The position numbers and the translations under genes were made by a program. A stretch of 64,000 nt of DNA from Pseudomonas tolaasii NCPPB 2192 (GTDB lineage: Bacteria; Pseudomonadota; Gammaproteobacteria; Pseudomonadales; Pseudomonadaceae), in contig NZ_PHHD01000001.1 in NCBI RefSeq assembly GCF_002813445.1, positions 6,448,001 to 6,512,000 on the forward strand, given 5' to 3'. Shown one piece after another: positions 1 through 9,352 of this stretch. Within the stretch, counting starts at the first letter, position 1; the number at the start of each line of letters is the position of its first letter. The notes beneath the pieces are model-generated. The model was not told where the DNA came from. It did no database searches and saw only the letters and a list, made by a program, of their open reading frames with translations.

Positions 1-2
1 TG

Positions 3-953
3 AAGTCCGGCCAGGACCTGACGGACGTCACCTGCGCCATCCTGCAGGGAATGCGGGCGGTTTTCGCCACGTTCAAGCCCGACATCGTTCTGGTTCATGG
101 CGATACGGCGACGACATTCGCGACGACCCTGGCGGCCTACTATCACCAGATTCCGGTCGCTCATGTTGAAGCCGGCCTGCGCACGGGCAACCTGTACTCA
201 CCGTGGCCCGAGGAAGCAAACCGCAAGCTGACTGGCGCCCTCGCCGCACTGCACTTTGCACCGACAGACACCTCGAAGCAGAACCTCCTGAGGGAAGGCG
301 TCAACCCCCAGAGCATTCATGTCACCGGCAACACCGTCATCGATGCATTGCTGGATGTCGTCGAACGAATCAAGACCAGCCCGACGCTGAAACAGCAATT
401 TCTCCAACAATTTTCATTTTTGGGCGAAGGCAAGCGAGTGATCCTCGTCACCGGCCATCGCCGCGAAAGCTTTGGGGGGGGCTTTGAAAACATCTGTCAG
501 GCACTGATCAATACCGCGAAAGAATTCCCGGATGTTGAAATTGTCTACCCTGTTCACCTCAATCCCAATGTGCGCGAACCCGTCAACCGGCTGTTGGTCG
601 GCATCGATAACGTCCACCTGATTGAACCTCTGGACTATCTGCCGTTTGTCTACCTGATGGATCGCTCTTATCTGATTCTGAGTGATTCAGGTGGCATTCA
701 GGAAGAAGCGCCGTCTTTGGGTAAACCTGTACTGGTTATGCGTGACACCACTGAGCGTCCCGAAGCGGTCGAAGCAGGCACCGTAAAACTGGTCGGGACC
801 GAGATTGATGTCATCACCACCGAATTACGGCTCCTGCTGACTGATGCTGACGCTTACCGTCAAATGAGCTTCGCCCACAATCCCTATGGTGACGGAAAAG
901 CATCCGCGCGGATTCTCGATGCACTGTCACGAATCAAGAAGGCTAATTCATGA
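3..953 (+). CDS. wecB: UDP-N-acetylglucosamine 2-epimerase (non-hydrolysing), 5'-truncated by window edge
   Basis: Interconverts UDP-GlcNAc and UDP-ManNAc in the cytoplasm to feed surface-polysaccharide synthesis. The open frame already reads as WecB at position 3 (KSGQDLTDVTCAILQGM), so the true start lies left of the window and roughly 60 residues are missing. Family motifs are visible: HGDTATTF, HVEAGLRTGN, GHRRESFGGG, and SDSGGIQEEAPSLGKPVLVMR in the UDP-binding C-terminal half. Its stop overlaps the dehydrogenase start by 4 bp, so the two are translationally coupled; that pairing argues for the UDP-ManNAc/UDP-ManNAcA route. The related WbjD/FnlC epimerase of L-FucNAc synthesis is an alternative, because unseen upstream genes could include fnlA/fnlB. 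Confidence 0.9.
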   Translation, partial: KSGQDLTDVTCAILQGMRAVFATFKPDIVLVHGDTATTFATTLAAYYHQIPVAHVEAGLRTGNLYSPWPEEANRKLTGALAALHFAPTDTSKQNLLREGVNPQSIHVTGNTVIDALLDVVERIKTSPTLKQQFLQQFSFLGEGKRVILVTGHRRESFGGGFENICQALINTAKEFPDVEIVYPVHLNPNVREPVNRLLVGIDNVHLIEPLDYLPFVYLMDRSYLILSDSGGIQEEAPSLGKPVLVMRDTTERPEAVEAGTVKLVGTEIDVITTELRLLLTDADAYRQMSFAHNPYGDGKASARILDALSRIKKANS

Positions 954-2224
954 GTTTTGAAACTGTTTCTGTTATCGGCCTCGGCTATATCGGACTTCCA
1001 ACGGCAGCAGTTTTCGCTGCACGCAAGAAAAAAGTGATCGGTGTCGACGTTAACCCCAAAGCGGTAGCGACCATCAATCGCGGCGAGATTCACATCATTG
1101 AGCCGGACCTGGACATTGTTGTGCGTGCAGCGGTAACGGAAGGTTATTTGCGCGCAACGACCGTCGCGGAACCGGCCGACGCGTTTCTGATTGCCGTCCC
1201 CACTCCCTTCAAGGGCGATCATGAACCCGACCTTTCTTATATCGAATCGGCCAGCCATGCCATCGCCCCGGTATTGAAAAAAGGCGACCTGGTCATTCTC
1301 GAATCGACCTCGCCGGTCGGCGCAACCGAACAAATGTCCGCATGGCTGGCCGCTGCCCGCCCTGACCTGACCTTCCCGCAAACCCATGGCACAGAATCGG
1401 ACATTCGCATCGCGCATTGCCCGGAGCGCGTGCTGCCAGGCCATGTGCTGCGTGAACTGATTGAAAACGACCGCATCATCGGCGGGCTGACCAGCAAATG
1501 CTCCGAGGCTGCACGAGACCTGTACAAAACCTTCGTTGAAGGTGAATGCATCATCACCAATGCGCGCACCGCCGAGATGTGCAAACTCACCGAAAACAGC
1601 TTCCGCGATGTGAACATTGCGTTTGCAAACGAGTTGTCGATTATCTGCGACAAACTCGACATTAACGTGTGGGAATTGATACGCCTCGCCAACCATCATC
1701 CCCGCGTCAATATCTTGCAGCCTGGGCCAGGTGTGGGCGGCCACTGCATTGCTGTCGACCCTTGGTTCATCGTCAGCAAAACGCCCGATCAGGCGCGCCT
1801 GATCCGCACGGCCCGCGAAGTGAATGACAGCAAGCCAAAGTGGGTGCTGGATCAGGTTCAACTGGCCATTGGCCAATTCCTGCAGGAAAACCCGTCGAAA
1901 ACATCCAGGGATGTGACGGTCGCCTGCCTGGGGCTCGCGTTCAAGCCGGATATTGACGACCTGCGCGAAAGCCCGTCCGTGGACATCGCCGTACACATTG
2001 CCAACTCCCATCCAGGTACCGTTCTGGCGGTCGAGCCGAACATTGAGCAGTTGCCTGCTCGCCTGGAAGGCATCACGACCCTGAGCGACGTTGAGCACGC
2101 GCTGTCATCGGCAGATGTCGTTGTTTTGCTGGTTGATCACAGCGTGTTCAAGCAAATTCCAGGCGCACGCCTGTCTTCACTCAAAGTTATCGACACGCGC
2201 GGTGTCTGGGCAAGCAAAGCCTGA
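950..2224 (+). CDS. wecC: UDP-N-acetyl-D-mannosamine dehydrogenase
   Basis: Two-step NAD-dependent oxidation of UDP-ManNAc to UDP-ManNAcA. The 424-residue protein starts with a Rossmann motif (VIGLGYIGLP, residues 8-17). It carries the UDP-sugar dehydrogenase middle domain, with the catalytic-loop motif GPGVGGHCIAVDP around residue 266 supplying the active-site Cys, and a C-terminal UDP-binding domain containing LGLAFKPDIDDLRESPS. Length is normal for WecC/WbpO-type enzymes. It overlaps the upstream epimerase by ATGA. A terminator-like hairpin follows the stop, separating it from the membrane-protein genes downstream. Distinguishing ManNAc from GlcNAc/GalNAc dehydrogenases by eye is not certain; the epimerase partner supports ManNAc. 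Confidence 0.88.
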   Translation: MSFETVSVIGLGYIGLPTAAVFAARKKKVIGVDVNPKAVATINRGEIHIIEPDLDIVVRAAVTEGYLRATTVAEPADAFLIAVPTPFKGDHEPDLSYIESASHAIAPVLKKGDLVILESTSPVGATEQMSAWLAAARPDLTFPQTHGTESDIRIAHCPERVLPGHVLRELIENDRIIGGLTSKCSEAARDLYKTFVEGECIITNARTAEMCKLTENSFRDVNIAFANELSIICDKLDINVWELIRLANHHPRVNILQPGPGVGGHCIAVDPWFIVSKTPDQARLIRTAREVNDSKPKWVLDQVQLAIGQFLQENPSKTSRDVTVACLGLAFKPDIDDLRESPSVDIAVHIANSHPGTVLAVEPNIEQLPARLEGITTLSDVEHALSSADVVVLLVDHSVFKQIPGARLSSLKVIDTRGVWASKA

Positions 2225-2239
2225 CAAACCCTGTTGGCA

Positions 2240-2276
2240 AATCGGCGCGATTCGTGAGTATCGCGTCGATTTTTTG
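2240..2276 (+). terminator. Intrinsic-terminator-like hairpin after wecC
   Basis: AATCGgCGCGAT, an 8-nt loop, then ATCGCGtCGATT form a near-perfect 12-bp stem that runs into TTTTTTG. It lies 15 bp after the wecC stop and 76 bp before the next gene, so it could end or attenuate wecBC transcription. Confidence 0.65.
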
Positions 2277-2351
2277 TATAACGGGGGTGATAACGATTGT
2301 TGGATGGTCATGCAATTGTATTTGCCACGATGAAGTTGAAAAGGTTCTAGC

Positions 2352-3596
2352 ATGATCAATCTGCTGATCCAGGTACTCACACTCTTCAGTGGCCTGGTGG
2401 TTAACTTTGTGATTCCAGGCCTCTACGGCCTTGAAGCGTATGGCACGTTCATCAAGGCCAACGTACTGGTTTTTTTATTCCAAAAGCTCTTGGACATTGT
2501 TAATGAACAATTGATTGCCAGTGTGGAAGCTGAATATACGCTGGTCACTTCATTGTTTATGGCCACGTTGATCTTTTTACTGTTTAACGCGGTGAACCTG
2601 ATTGATTACATCGGCAACCCACTCTTGTTGGGGGTCATGCTCTTGAGCTCGGCCTGCCTGCTCTCGATGTTCAGCTTGCGCTTGCAGCGCTGGATCGTGG
2701 GCTACCTGATCATATTTCTTTGCGTTTTCTTCACAGCGCTGCTCCTCAGCTACCTGAGCGTATGGCCGCTGAGCATCGTCGACATACTGATATTGACCAA
2801 TTTGATTCCGTGCCTGTATGCGGTGGTCGTACTGTTTTTCAACGGTGCGAAACTCCCCATGGGCAAACAGTTGTTGCTGACGTGCCACCGGGTGTTGCTG
2901 TTATTGCCGAGAATGGTATCCATCACCCTGGTGTTCAATCTTTTCACCAACATCCTGCCGTTCATTCTTTCAAAGAGTTTACCGGTGCGCGATCTTGGGC
3001 TGTTCAGGGTGATTGTCTCGATCATCCAATCCGCGACCAGCCTGTTTCCCGTCAATGTCCGTGCGGTCTTTGTCTCTTTTGTTTCGGGCGGGCAACGCCA
3101 GGAGCAATACCGAATCATCACATCCATCGCTATTTTCTACTTCGCGCTGGTCGGTTTATCCGCCTATGTGGCGGTCTGGCTGTTCCCTCAGTATTCAGCC
3201 TACCTGGTGATGCTGCCCTGCTTGCCGGTGCTTTACTGGGCAGTGGTCACGGAACGCTATCTGGTGGCCTGTGGCCTGCACCGCAAAGTTATCGTGACGA
3301 ACCTTGTCATCGCCCCACTGTCCATAGCGGGCATGCTGCTGTTCGTTCAAGACCTGAAACAGGCGCAGTTGTTCTACGCCATAGGGTTTTCTGCGTACCT
3401 GCTGTTTTTGCATGTGGCCTGTCGCCCAGGCATTAAGTTGCCGGTCGTTTTCTGGGTCGCGTTACTTTCGCCCCTTGCCATCTTTTTGACAGACATCAGC
3501 CTGATCTGGGCAGTGCTCTATATGTGCTCGCTCATGATTATCGCTGTAGGAGCCCTTCAGCTTCGACCCGCCGACTTACGCACGTTGAGGTTTTAA
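2352..3596 (+). CDS. Polytopic membrane protein, probable polysaccharide flippase (Wzx-like)
   Basis: A 414-residue protein made almost entirely of hydrophobic segments, about 10-12 by eye, beginning with NLLIQVLTLFSGLVVNFVIPGLYGLEAYGTFIKA. That opening resembles the first helix pair of MATE/Wzx (polysaccharide transporter) proteins. Position inside a glycan cluster with a Wzy-like protein nearby supports translocation of lipid-linked repeat units across the inner membrane. Base composition is AT-richer than the flanking housekeeping genes, common for O-antigen processing genes. No single diagnostic residue can be pointed to, so the function rests on topology and context. The next gene starts 3 bp after its stop. 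Confidence 0.6.
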   Translation: MINLLIQVLTLFSGLVVNFVIPGLYGLEAYGTFIKANVLVFLFQKLLDIVNEQLIASVEAEYTLVTSLFMATLIFLLFNAVNLIDYIGNPLLLGVMLLSSACLLSMFSLRLQRWIVGYLIIFLCVFFTALLLSYLSVWPLSIVDILILTNLIPCLYAVVVLFFNGAKLPMGKQLLLTCHRVLLLLPRMVSITLVFNLFTNILPFILSKSLPVRDLGLFRVIVSIIQSATSLFPVNVRAVFVSFVSGGQRQEQYRIITSIAIFYFALVGLSAYVAVWLFPQYSAYLVMLPCLPVLYWAVVTERYLVACGLHRKVIVTNLVIAPLSIAGMLLFVQDLKQAQLFYAIGFSAYLLFLHVACRPGIKLPVVFWVALLSPLAIFLTDISLIWAVLYMCSLMIIAVGALQLRPADLRTLRF

Positions 3597-3598
3597 CC

Positions 3599-4060
3599 GT
3601 GAACGCAGTAAAGCTATATCGAGTAGGTAATTGGCTGTACCGACATCGAGTCCCTGTATTACCGGGTCTGGTGCGAAATGTAATTTTCCTGTTGTTCAAC
3701 TCGTACATTCCGAACTCCGCAATGCTCGGGAAAGGCACGATCTTCGCGTACGGCGCCATTGGTGTCGTGCTTCACGCGAATGCGAAAGTCGGCGACGGCT
3801 GCGTCCTCGGGCAAAGCATCACCATTGGCGCGGCAGAGGGTTACGTCACCAGCGAGATTAACCGTTGCCCGGTGATCGGCGACAACTGCTACATCGGGGC
3901 AGGCGCGAAAATCATTGGGGATATTACCGTCGGCAACAACTGCCAGATTGGCGCTTCGGCGGTCGTCTTGAAAGACGTCCCTGATAACTCAATCGTTGTG
4001 GGCATTCCGGCCCGGGTCATTGGACAGACCGCAAGTGATTACAAAGCCATACGCCCTTGA
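3599..4060 (+). CDS. Hexapeptide-repeat O-acetyltransferase (serine acetyltransferase-like)
   Basis: A 153-residue acyltransferase. I chose the GTG at 3599 because it follows the previous stop by 2 bp and gives the short N-terminus VNAVKLYRVGNWLYRHRVP expected of this family; an upstream in-frame start at 3524 would overlap the flippase gene heavily. Residues about 50-140 show left-handed beta-helix hexads (ANAKVGDGCVLGQSITIGAA, then VIGDNCYIGAGAKIIGDITVG and NCQIGASAVVLKDV) and the IVVGIPARVIG end typical of CysE/NodB-type acetyltransferases. In this setting it probably O-acetylates a sugar of the repeat unit rather than serine. Acceptor unknown. Confidence 0.75.
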   Translation: MNAVKLYRVGNWLYRHRVPVLPGLVRNVIFLLFNSYIPNSAMLGKGTIFAYGAIGVVLHANAKVGDGCVLGQSITIGAAEGYVTSEINRCPVIGDNCYIGAGAKIIGDITVGNNCQIGASAVVLKDVPDNSIVVGIPARVIGQTASDYKAIRP

Positions 4061-4081
4061 TAAGAACACTGGAGTTACGGA

Positions 4082-5809
4082 ATGACTAACCATGACGGCG
4101 TAAAAAATAGCGTTGCTATTACAGCCGCAACACTCGTCGCTATTTTTTTCATGCAGGATCAAGGCGCTCTTTTCTACCTGGCCATTATCGGCAGCGCCTT
4201 GCTTGTATTGACTGCCATCATGTCGCCGTGGCTGGGGTTGCTGGCTCTGTTTCCGCTGGCCTTCGCCCTGCGACCTGCCCCCCCGTCCGTGGGCATCCAG
4301 GAAATGGCATTTGCCGCGCTGCTGATGGTGGTGTTTCTGAGTGCACTGATCAAACTGCTCCGCGCCCAAGGCTTCAAATCGGCCATACGCCTATTCGCCG
4401 CGCCACTGTTGGTCGGCATGGGCTTTCTGCTGCTCAACTTCGCAATAGCGATGCATCAACATATTCCCCTGGCCGACTGGATAAGGGGCGTAGTGCCCTT
4501 CCTGTTTATCTACACCCTGATTCCCGTCTGCACCCTTGTCGGCCGAGAGGAAGGCAACATACGCTGGCTCGGTGTCTCAATGGGAACCCTGATCTTACTG
4601 ACGGCCGGCTATATCGTTTTCTACTACTTTTATCACGATTTGTGGCACGCCTACTGGACCGTCATGGTCAACGGTGAAACGGTCAGGATTCATCAGGAAG
4701 AAGCGCTGCGCAACGCCCAGGCACTGGGCCCGATGCGTGACCGGATCACGATGGTGGTGGCGCAGGCGACCGACGCGATACTGCCGCTGGGTATGGTCGC
4801 CGGTTATGTCGTCAGCACTTGCACGCCAAAACGCAAGATGGTACTGGCAGGCAGCTTCCTGTCGCTGCTCTGCATGGCCGCCGTGCTGATCACGTTTACA
4901 CGCAGCATGCTGATCAGTGGGCTTTTTGTTATCGGCCTCTTCTCGCTCTATACCTTTTTCACGCGCAAACACTTACGGCTTAAAGTGCTATCGAGTCTTG
5001 TCGTTCAAGGTGTTTTCGCCATTGCCTTTATTTTTGGCACCGGCATGCAAGACGTGTGGCTCGGCCGCCTGAACCAACTGACACAAACCGCATTGCCTAT
5101 CGCGACGTCGTCGATCGAGTCTATCGCCACCATTAACACCCAATCCGACGCCGCGAAACCTGCCTCGTCCAGCAACACCGATGGTAAAGAGACTGCACCA
5201 CAAAAGGCGGCGGACAAGCCGCAGGCTGCCGACAGAAAAGAACAGGAAAAAGAAAGAGAACCGGAAAAGGTAAAAGAAAAGGAAAAGGAAAAAGACAAGG
5301 ACTTCAACGTATCGTCGCGGGTAGAGGAATACAAAATTGCCTGGGACATGTTCAAGAATCATCCCGTATTCGGGAACGGCATCGGTGTCAAACACGAGAT
5401 GCGCTGGGAAACATCCACTGGTCATTCCTTCACCGAGTCAGTCGGGTACATACACAATTGGCCGCTGTATACGCTAATGGTCGGCGGAGTACTGGGCCTG
5501 CTGATTTACGCCCTTATATTGGGCGCACCGATCCTGTACCGGTTGACCGCTATAAAATCTGAACCGACTCACTTTGCAGTGATTCGCACAGCGGTCATGA
5601 CCCTGGCGATCTATGGCTTGTTTTTCGCGGTCTTTCGCTTGATCTCATTCAATTTGCTGCTGGCTGCGGCCTGGGGCGTAATGCTGGCGCACCAACACTC
5701 CCGCCGCGAAATGAAAACCGCGCCAACAAGCGCAGATACAGCGCACGTACCCACCGCCACAGCCACCACAAGAACGCTCGTCACAGACAACAAGGAGACG
5801 TCGGTATAA
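4082..5809 (+). CDS. O-antigen ligase/polymerase family membrane protein (Wzy/WaaL-like)
   Basis: A 575-residue inner-membrane protein with many hydrophobic helices on both sides of a large loop. The C-terminal part carries the Wzy_C signature: HPVFGNGIGVKHE followed by YIHNWPLYTLMVGGVLGLL. This family polymerises or ligates undecaprenyl-linked repeat units on the periplasmic face. Odd feature: residues about 350-410 (nt 5135-5310) form a polar insert ending in alternating Lys/Glu (EKEREPEKVKEKEKEKDKD) within the large loop just before the signature. Its last bases TAATG overlap the amidotransferase start. Wzy cannot be separated from WaaL without comparison; being inside the cluster favours Wzy. 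Confidence 0.75.
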   Translation: MTNHDGVKNSVAITAATLVAIFFMQDQGALFYLAIIGSALLVLTAIMSPWLGLLALFPLAFALRPAPPSVGIQEMAFAALLMVVFLSALIKLLRAQGFKSAIRLFAAPLLVGMGFLLLNFAIAMHQHIPLADWIRGVVPFLFIYTLIPVCTLVGREEGNIRWLGVSMGTLILLTAGYIVFYYFYHDLWHAYWTVMVNGETVRIHQEEALRNAQALGPMRDRITMVVAQATDAILPLGMVAGYVVSTCTPKRKMVLAGSFLSLLCMAAVLITFTRSMLISGLFVIGLFSLYTFFTRKHLRLKVLSSLVVQGVFAIAFIFGTGMQDVWLGRLNQLTQTALPIATSSIESIATINTQSDAAKPASSSNTDGKETAPQKAADKPQAADRKEQEKEREPEKVKEKEKEKDKDFNVSSRVEEYKIAWDMFKNHPVFGNGIGVKHEMRWETSTGHSFTESVGYIHNWPLYTLMVGGVLGLLIYALILGAPILYRLTAIKSEPTHFAVIRTAVMTLAIYGLFFAVFRLISFNLLLAAAWGVMLAHQHSRREMKTAPTSADTAHVPTATATTRTLVTDNKETSV

Positions 5810-7647
5810 TGTGCGGCCTCAGCTTTTTTGCAGTTAAAAGTGGTGTCCCCGGGCTTGCGGTACAAATGGAAAAAAGCCTGGAAGTCACTCGTCACCGGGG
5901 CCCGGATGCATCAGGCACTTATTTCGCCAGCGTCGCGGACCATCAAGTAGGTCTTGGTCACAACCGGCTCAGCATTCTGGACTTGTCTCCTGCCGGCAGC
6001 CAGCCCATGTTCGCCGGTAACGGCGTCAGCATCGTGTTCAATGGTGAAGTGTTTAATCATCACGCACTGCGCGAGCAACTGGTCAAAAAAGGCTATATGT
6101 TCAAAGGCACTTCGGACACTGAAGTCATCCTGCAATTATATGTAGAGCACCAAGAGCAAGCCTTCGCCATGCTTGAAGGGATGTTCACGCTGGTCATACT
6201 TGATGAACCCCGCCAGCGAACATTCCTGGTGAGGGATGTTGTGGGCATCAAGCCGGTGTATTGCTACTCCGGCGCCGATGGCATTTATGCCTGCTCGGAA
6301 ATTCGCGGGCTTAAATGCTTCTCCCAGGTAACGGCCGACATTGATCACCAGGATGTCTTTGAGTTCTTCAATAACGGTTTCCTCTACGAGCCCAATACGG
6401 GTTACGCCGCCATCAAGAAACTGATGCCAGGCCACTATCTGGAATTTGACCTCGCGACGGGCAACATGACCACCCAGCGCTACCAGACCGTGACCAACTT
6501 GCGTAGCGGGCAAAACCTTTCAGACGACGTACGCTCTGCAGTGACGCGCCAGCTGGAAGCGGACGTTCCGGTCGGAGTGTTTTTCAGCGGCGGCGCGGAC
6601 TCCAGCATCCTTGCAAGCTTCACCGGCGATGCTGACCTGTTTTTTGCGAAATACGACGCGACGGACGATTCCGTCGTGGACATGAAGTTTTCTGCCAGCA
6701 TCGCTGAGCACCTGGGCAAAAAGCTGGTTGTCACCGAGATTCTTGACTCAAAGACAGATCCCTTCGAGTCAATTGATTTTGTAGCGGCCAACACCGAAGA
6801 ACTGGTCTCTGACTACACGTTCTGGGCCACTTACAGGCTGTCCACCGAGGCTCGCAAAAGTGGCTACACCGTGATGCTCAGCGGGATGGGCGGAGATGAG
6901 GCATTTGCGGGATACCCACGCTACACCGTATTAAAGCATCACACACTGATTCGGCTGCTTTATCCGGCATTAAGTGCACTGCTTAAACTCAAGCTTTTTC
7001 CAAAGCGGCTGGACAAGAAGTTTGCGCGATTGGTGTCCTATGCCCAGGAGAGCTATTGGCCCCTGGCGTATTCGCGCATGCTGGGGTACTTCTCACGCGA
7101 GGAGCTGAAGGGCTTTTTCCGCGACTACAACGGGCTGGAGCGCAGTTACAAGCACCGCTTGGCCAGCGTAATGATTCAGTACACCGGTGACGCCGCGGAT
7201 AAAGTCAAATGCGCACAGCACTTTGACCAAACCGGCTTTTTGAGCCACAACCTGAGCGTCTCCGACAAGGCGAGCATGCTGGCCAGCATCGAACTGCGGG
7301 TTCCCCTGCTGGATGAACGCGTGGTGGCCAACGGCCTTGCCACTTCGAGTGAAGACTTGCTCAAAGGCGGCGCGCCCAAGGCCCCGCTCAAAACCCTGCT
7401 GAAGAGTCTGCTGCCTTCCGCGTTGGTCGACCGACCTAAAACCGGCTTCAATCCGCCTCTGGATGGGATTATTCGTGGAATAGGCTCAGCTCGCTTGCTC
7501 GCTGAGTTCGAGCGTATCTACGCCTATGTCCAGCGCAATGAAGTGGAAAAGCTGGTGAGTGACCACTTTTCAGGCAGCGTAAACAACACTTACAAATTGT
7601 GGCAGGTACTGTATTTCGAACGTTGGCTGAAACTAAGTTTTCCATAA
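5809..7647 (+). CDS. Asparagine synthase (glutamine-hydrolysing)-like amidotransferase
   Basis: A 612-residue two-domain enzyme. After Met removal, Cys2 of MCGLSFF would be the N-terminal nucleophile of the class II glutaminase domain (residues 1 to about 215), which also shows RHRGPDASG and FNGEVFNH. The synthetase domain has the ATP pyrophosphatase loop FFSGGADSS near residue 262 and LSGMGGDEAFAGYPRY near 360. Family members turn aspartate into asparagine, but copies inside polysaccharide clusters, such as WbpS of P. aeruginosa, are thought to amidate uronic acids. With a UDP-ManNAcA dehydrogenase present, amidation of that residue is a reasonable inference. The start overlaps the preceding stop. 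Confidence 0.88.
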   Translation: MCGLSFFAVKSGVPGLAVQMEKSLEVTRHRGPDASGTYFASVADHQVGLGHNRLSILDLSPAGSQPMFAGNGVSIVFNGEVFNHHALREQLVKKGYMFKGTSDTEVILQLYVEHQEQAFAMLEGMFTLVILDEPRQRTFLVRDVVGIKPVYCYSGADGIYACSEIRGLKCFSQVTADIDHQDVFEFFNNGFLYEPNTGYAAIKKLMPGHYLEFDLATGNMTTQRYQTVTNLRSGQNLSDDVRSAVTRQLEADVPVGVFFSGGADSSILASFTGDADLFFAKYDATDDSVVDMKFSASIAEHLGKKLVVTEILDSKTDPFESIDFVAANTEELVSDYTFWATYRLSTEARKSGYTVMLSGMGGDEAFAGYPRYTVLKHHTLIRLLYPALSALLKLKLFPKRLDKKFARLVSYAQESYWPLAYSRMLGYFSREELKGFFRDYNGLERSYKHRLASVMIQYTGDAADKVKCAQHFDQTGFLSHNLSVSDKASMLASIELRVPLLDERVVANGLATSSEDLLKGGAPKAPLKTLLKSLLPSALVDRPKTGFNPPLDGIIRGIGSARLLAEFERIYAYVQRNEVEKLVSDHFSGSVNNTYKLWQVLYFERWLKLSFP

Positions 7648-7698
7648 AAATCACGCGTCAAAAATTCCTTCTACTCTTCACCTTTTTAAGTGGTTTTT

Positions 7699-9345
7699 AT
7701 GAGTACTGCGTTAATACACCGAGTCACCAGGCTCTACCACACGATCAAAGTGCTGCAGCCGAAGCAGATTGGCTATCGCCTGTACTACCGCTTCGCCAAA
7801 GTGCGGCCTTTTGCGGCCGGCGGTTTTAACCGGCGTCCACACATAGCACTGGCAACAGCACCTCGCTGGAAACCATCCCCCTTCAACGTCGATGAACAGT
7901 TTGAGTTCATGGGGCTGGTGGCGCCGATTGATTGGCACGATGAAACGCGGCCTAAAATCTGGCAATACAACCTGCATTACCTGGATCACTTGGCCTCCTC
8001 GACCTCGGCATCCGCAGACTTCGATCGGCGGCTGATAAACAGCTGGATCGCCAACAACCCGGCCTTCAAAGGATGCGGCTGGGAACCGTATACGCTCTCC
8101 TTGCGTATCGTGAACCTGATCAAGTGGCTGCAGGCGCAACCGTCTCTGGAGCCTCATTGGCTGGACAGTCTGGCAACGCAAACACACGCACTGTCCGAAC
8201 AGGTCGAATATCACATCCTCGCCAACCATTTGTTCGTCAATGCCAAGGCGCTGGTATTTGCCGGCAGTTTTCTGGAAGGCGTGCAGGCTGACCGCTGGCT
8301 GTCGAAGGGGCTGAAGATCCTCGATGCACAGGTCAAGGAACAGTTTCTTGCGGACGGGGCGCACTATGAACTCTCGCCCATGTACCACGCCTCCCTGCTG
8401 TGGGATATGTGCGACCTGCTGAACCTGGCCAGCCACAGCGAACTGCCGGCGCTGAACACTCGTCAGAACGAGTGGAAACGCGTGATAGAGAAAGGCCTGG
8501 GCTGGCTGCGCAGCCTCCAGCATCCGGATGGCGGCATTCCATTCTTCAATGACTCGGCATTCGGCATTGCGCCGACGCTGCTTGATATTGAAAAGTACGC
8601 GCTGGAGCTGGGATGCCTTCCGACGACTGCCTCGCCCGTCAATGAGAGGATTGCCGCCCAACACCACGCCGACAGTGGCTATGTGTCGATCAACTGGGGT
8701 GATCAATGCAAGGCGCTGCTGAACATCGCGCAAATAGCCCCCGCTTATCAACCCGGTCACGCCCACGCGGACACGCTCAGTTTCGAACTCAGCCTGTTTG
8801 GCCACCGCGTGTTCGTCAACTCCGGAACCTCGCAGTACGGTGAAGACGCCGAGCGTCACCGCCAACGCAGTACCGCTGCGCACAACACCGTAGAAGTCAA
8901 TGACCAAAGCTCCTCCGAAGTATGGGCAGGCTTCAGGGTGGCGCGGCGTGCCCGCGCAACCTTGAGTAACCTCGAACAAGGTGGTGACACTGTGCACGTC
9001 CGTGGCAGTCATGACGGCTATCGCCGTCTGCCGGGGAAAAATGTGCACAGCCGCGAATGGGTCGCCAAGGCCGGTGAGTTACAGGTTATGGACTCCCTTT
9101 CAGGCCCGTTCGATCGAGCCGTGTCCCGGCTATTTCTGCACCCCGATACACACGCGGTTCAACAGGGCAATTCGGTGAATATCACCCTGCCCGGCGGCCA
9201 AGTCGTAGTCGCAACCTTCGAGGGCGCGGTCCAAATCAATCTGGTGTCTTCCACATGGCATCCGGAATTCGGCACATCTGTTTCCAATCAGTGCATCGTC
9301 GCTGAAATGTCGACAGACAGACTGACCACCCGCATAACCTGGTGA
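7699..9345 (+). CDS. Heparinase II/III family protein
   Basis: A 548-residue protein starting at ATG 7699; a GTG nine bases upstream is an alternative. The N-terminal half is a helical toroid-type domain with NLHYLDHLA, WIANNPAFKGCGWEPYTLSLR and LANHLFVNAKALVFAG. The C-terminal half is the beta-rich heparinase II/III domain with the conserved GHAHADTLSFELSLFG and FVNSGTSQYGEDAERHRQRS stretches, in which the His/Tyr catalytic pair normally sits. No signal peptide is obvious. Such proteins are common in glycan gene clusters and are presumed polysaccharide lyases, but the substrate is unknown. The glycosyltransferase starts 7 bp after its stop. Confidence 0.82.
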   Translation: MSTALIHRVTRLYHTIKVLQPKQIGYRLYYRFAKVRPFAAGGFNRRPHIALATAPRWKPSPFNVDEQFEFMGLVAPIDWHDETRPKIWQYNLHYLDHLASSTSASADFDRRLINSWIANNPAFKGCGWEPYTLSLRIVNLIKWLQAQPSLEPHWLDSLATQTHALSEQVEYHILANHLFVNAKALVFAGSFLEGVQADRWLSKGLKILDAQVKEQFLADGAHYELSPMYHASLLWDMCDLLNLASHSELPALNTRQNEWKRVIEKGLGWLRSLQHPDGGIPFFNDSAFGIAPTLLDIEKYALELGCLPTTASPVNERIAAQHHADSGYVSINWGDQCKALLNIAQIAPAYQPGHAHADTLSFELSLFGHRVFVNSGTSQYGEDAERHRQRSTAAHNTVEVNDQSSSEVWAGFRVARRARATLSNLEQGGDTVHVRGSHDGYRRLPGKNVHSREWVAKAGELQVMDSLSGPFDRAVSRLFLHPDTHAVQQGNSVNITLPGGQVVVATFEGAVQINLVSSTWHPEFGTSVSNQCIVAEMSTDRLTTRITW

Positions 9346-9352
9346 GGCGTAC

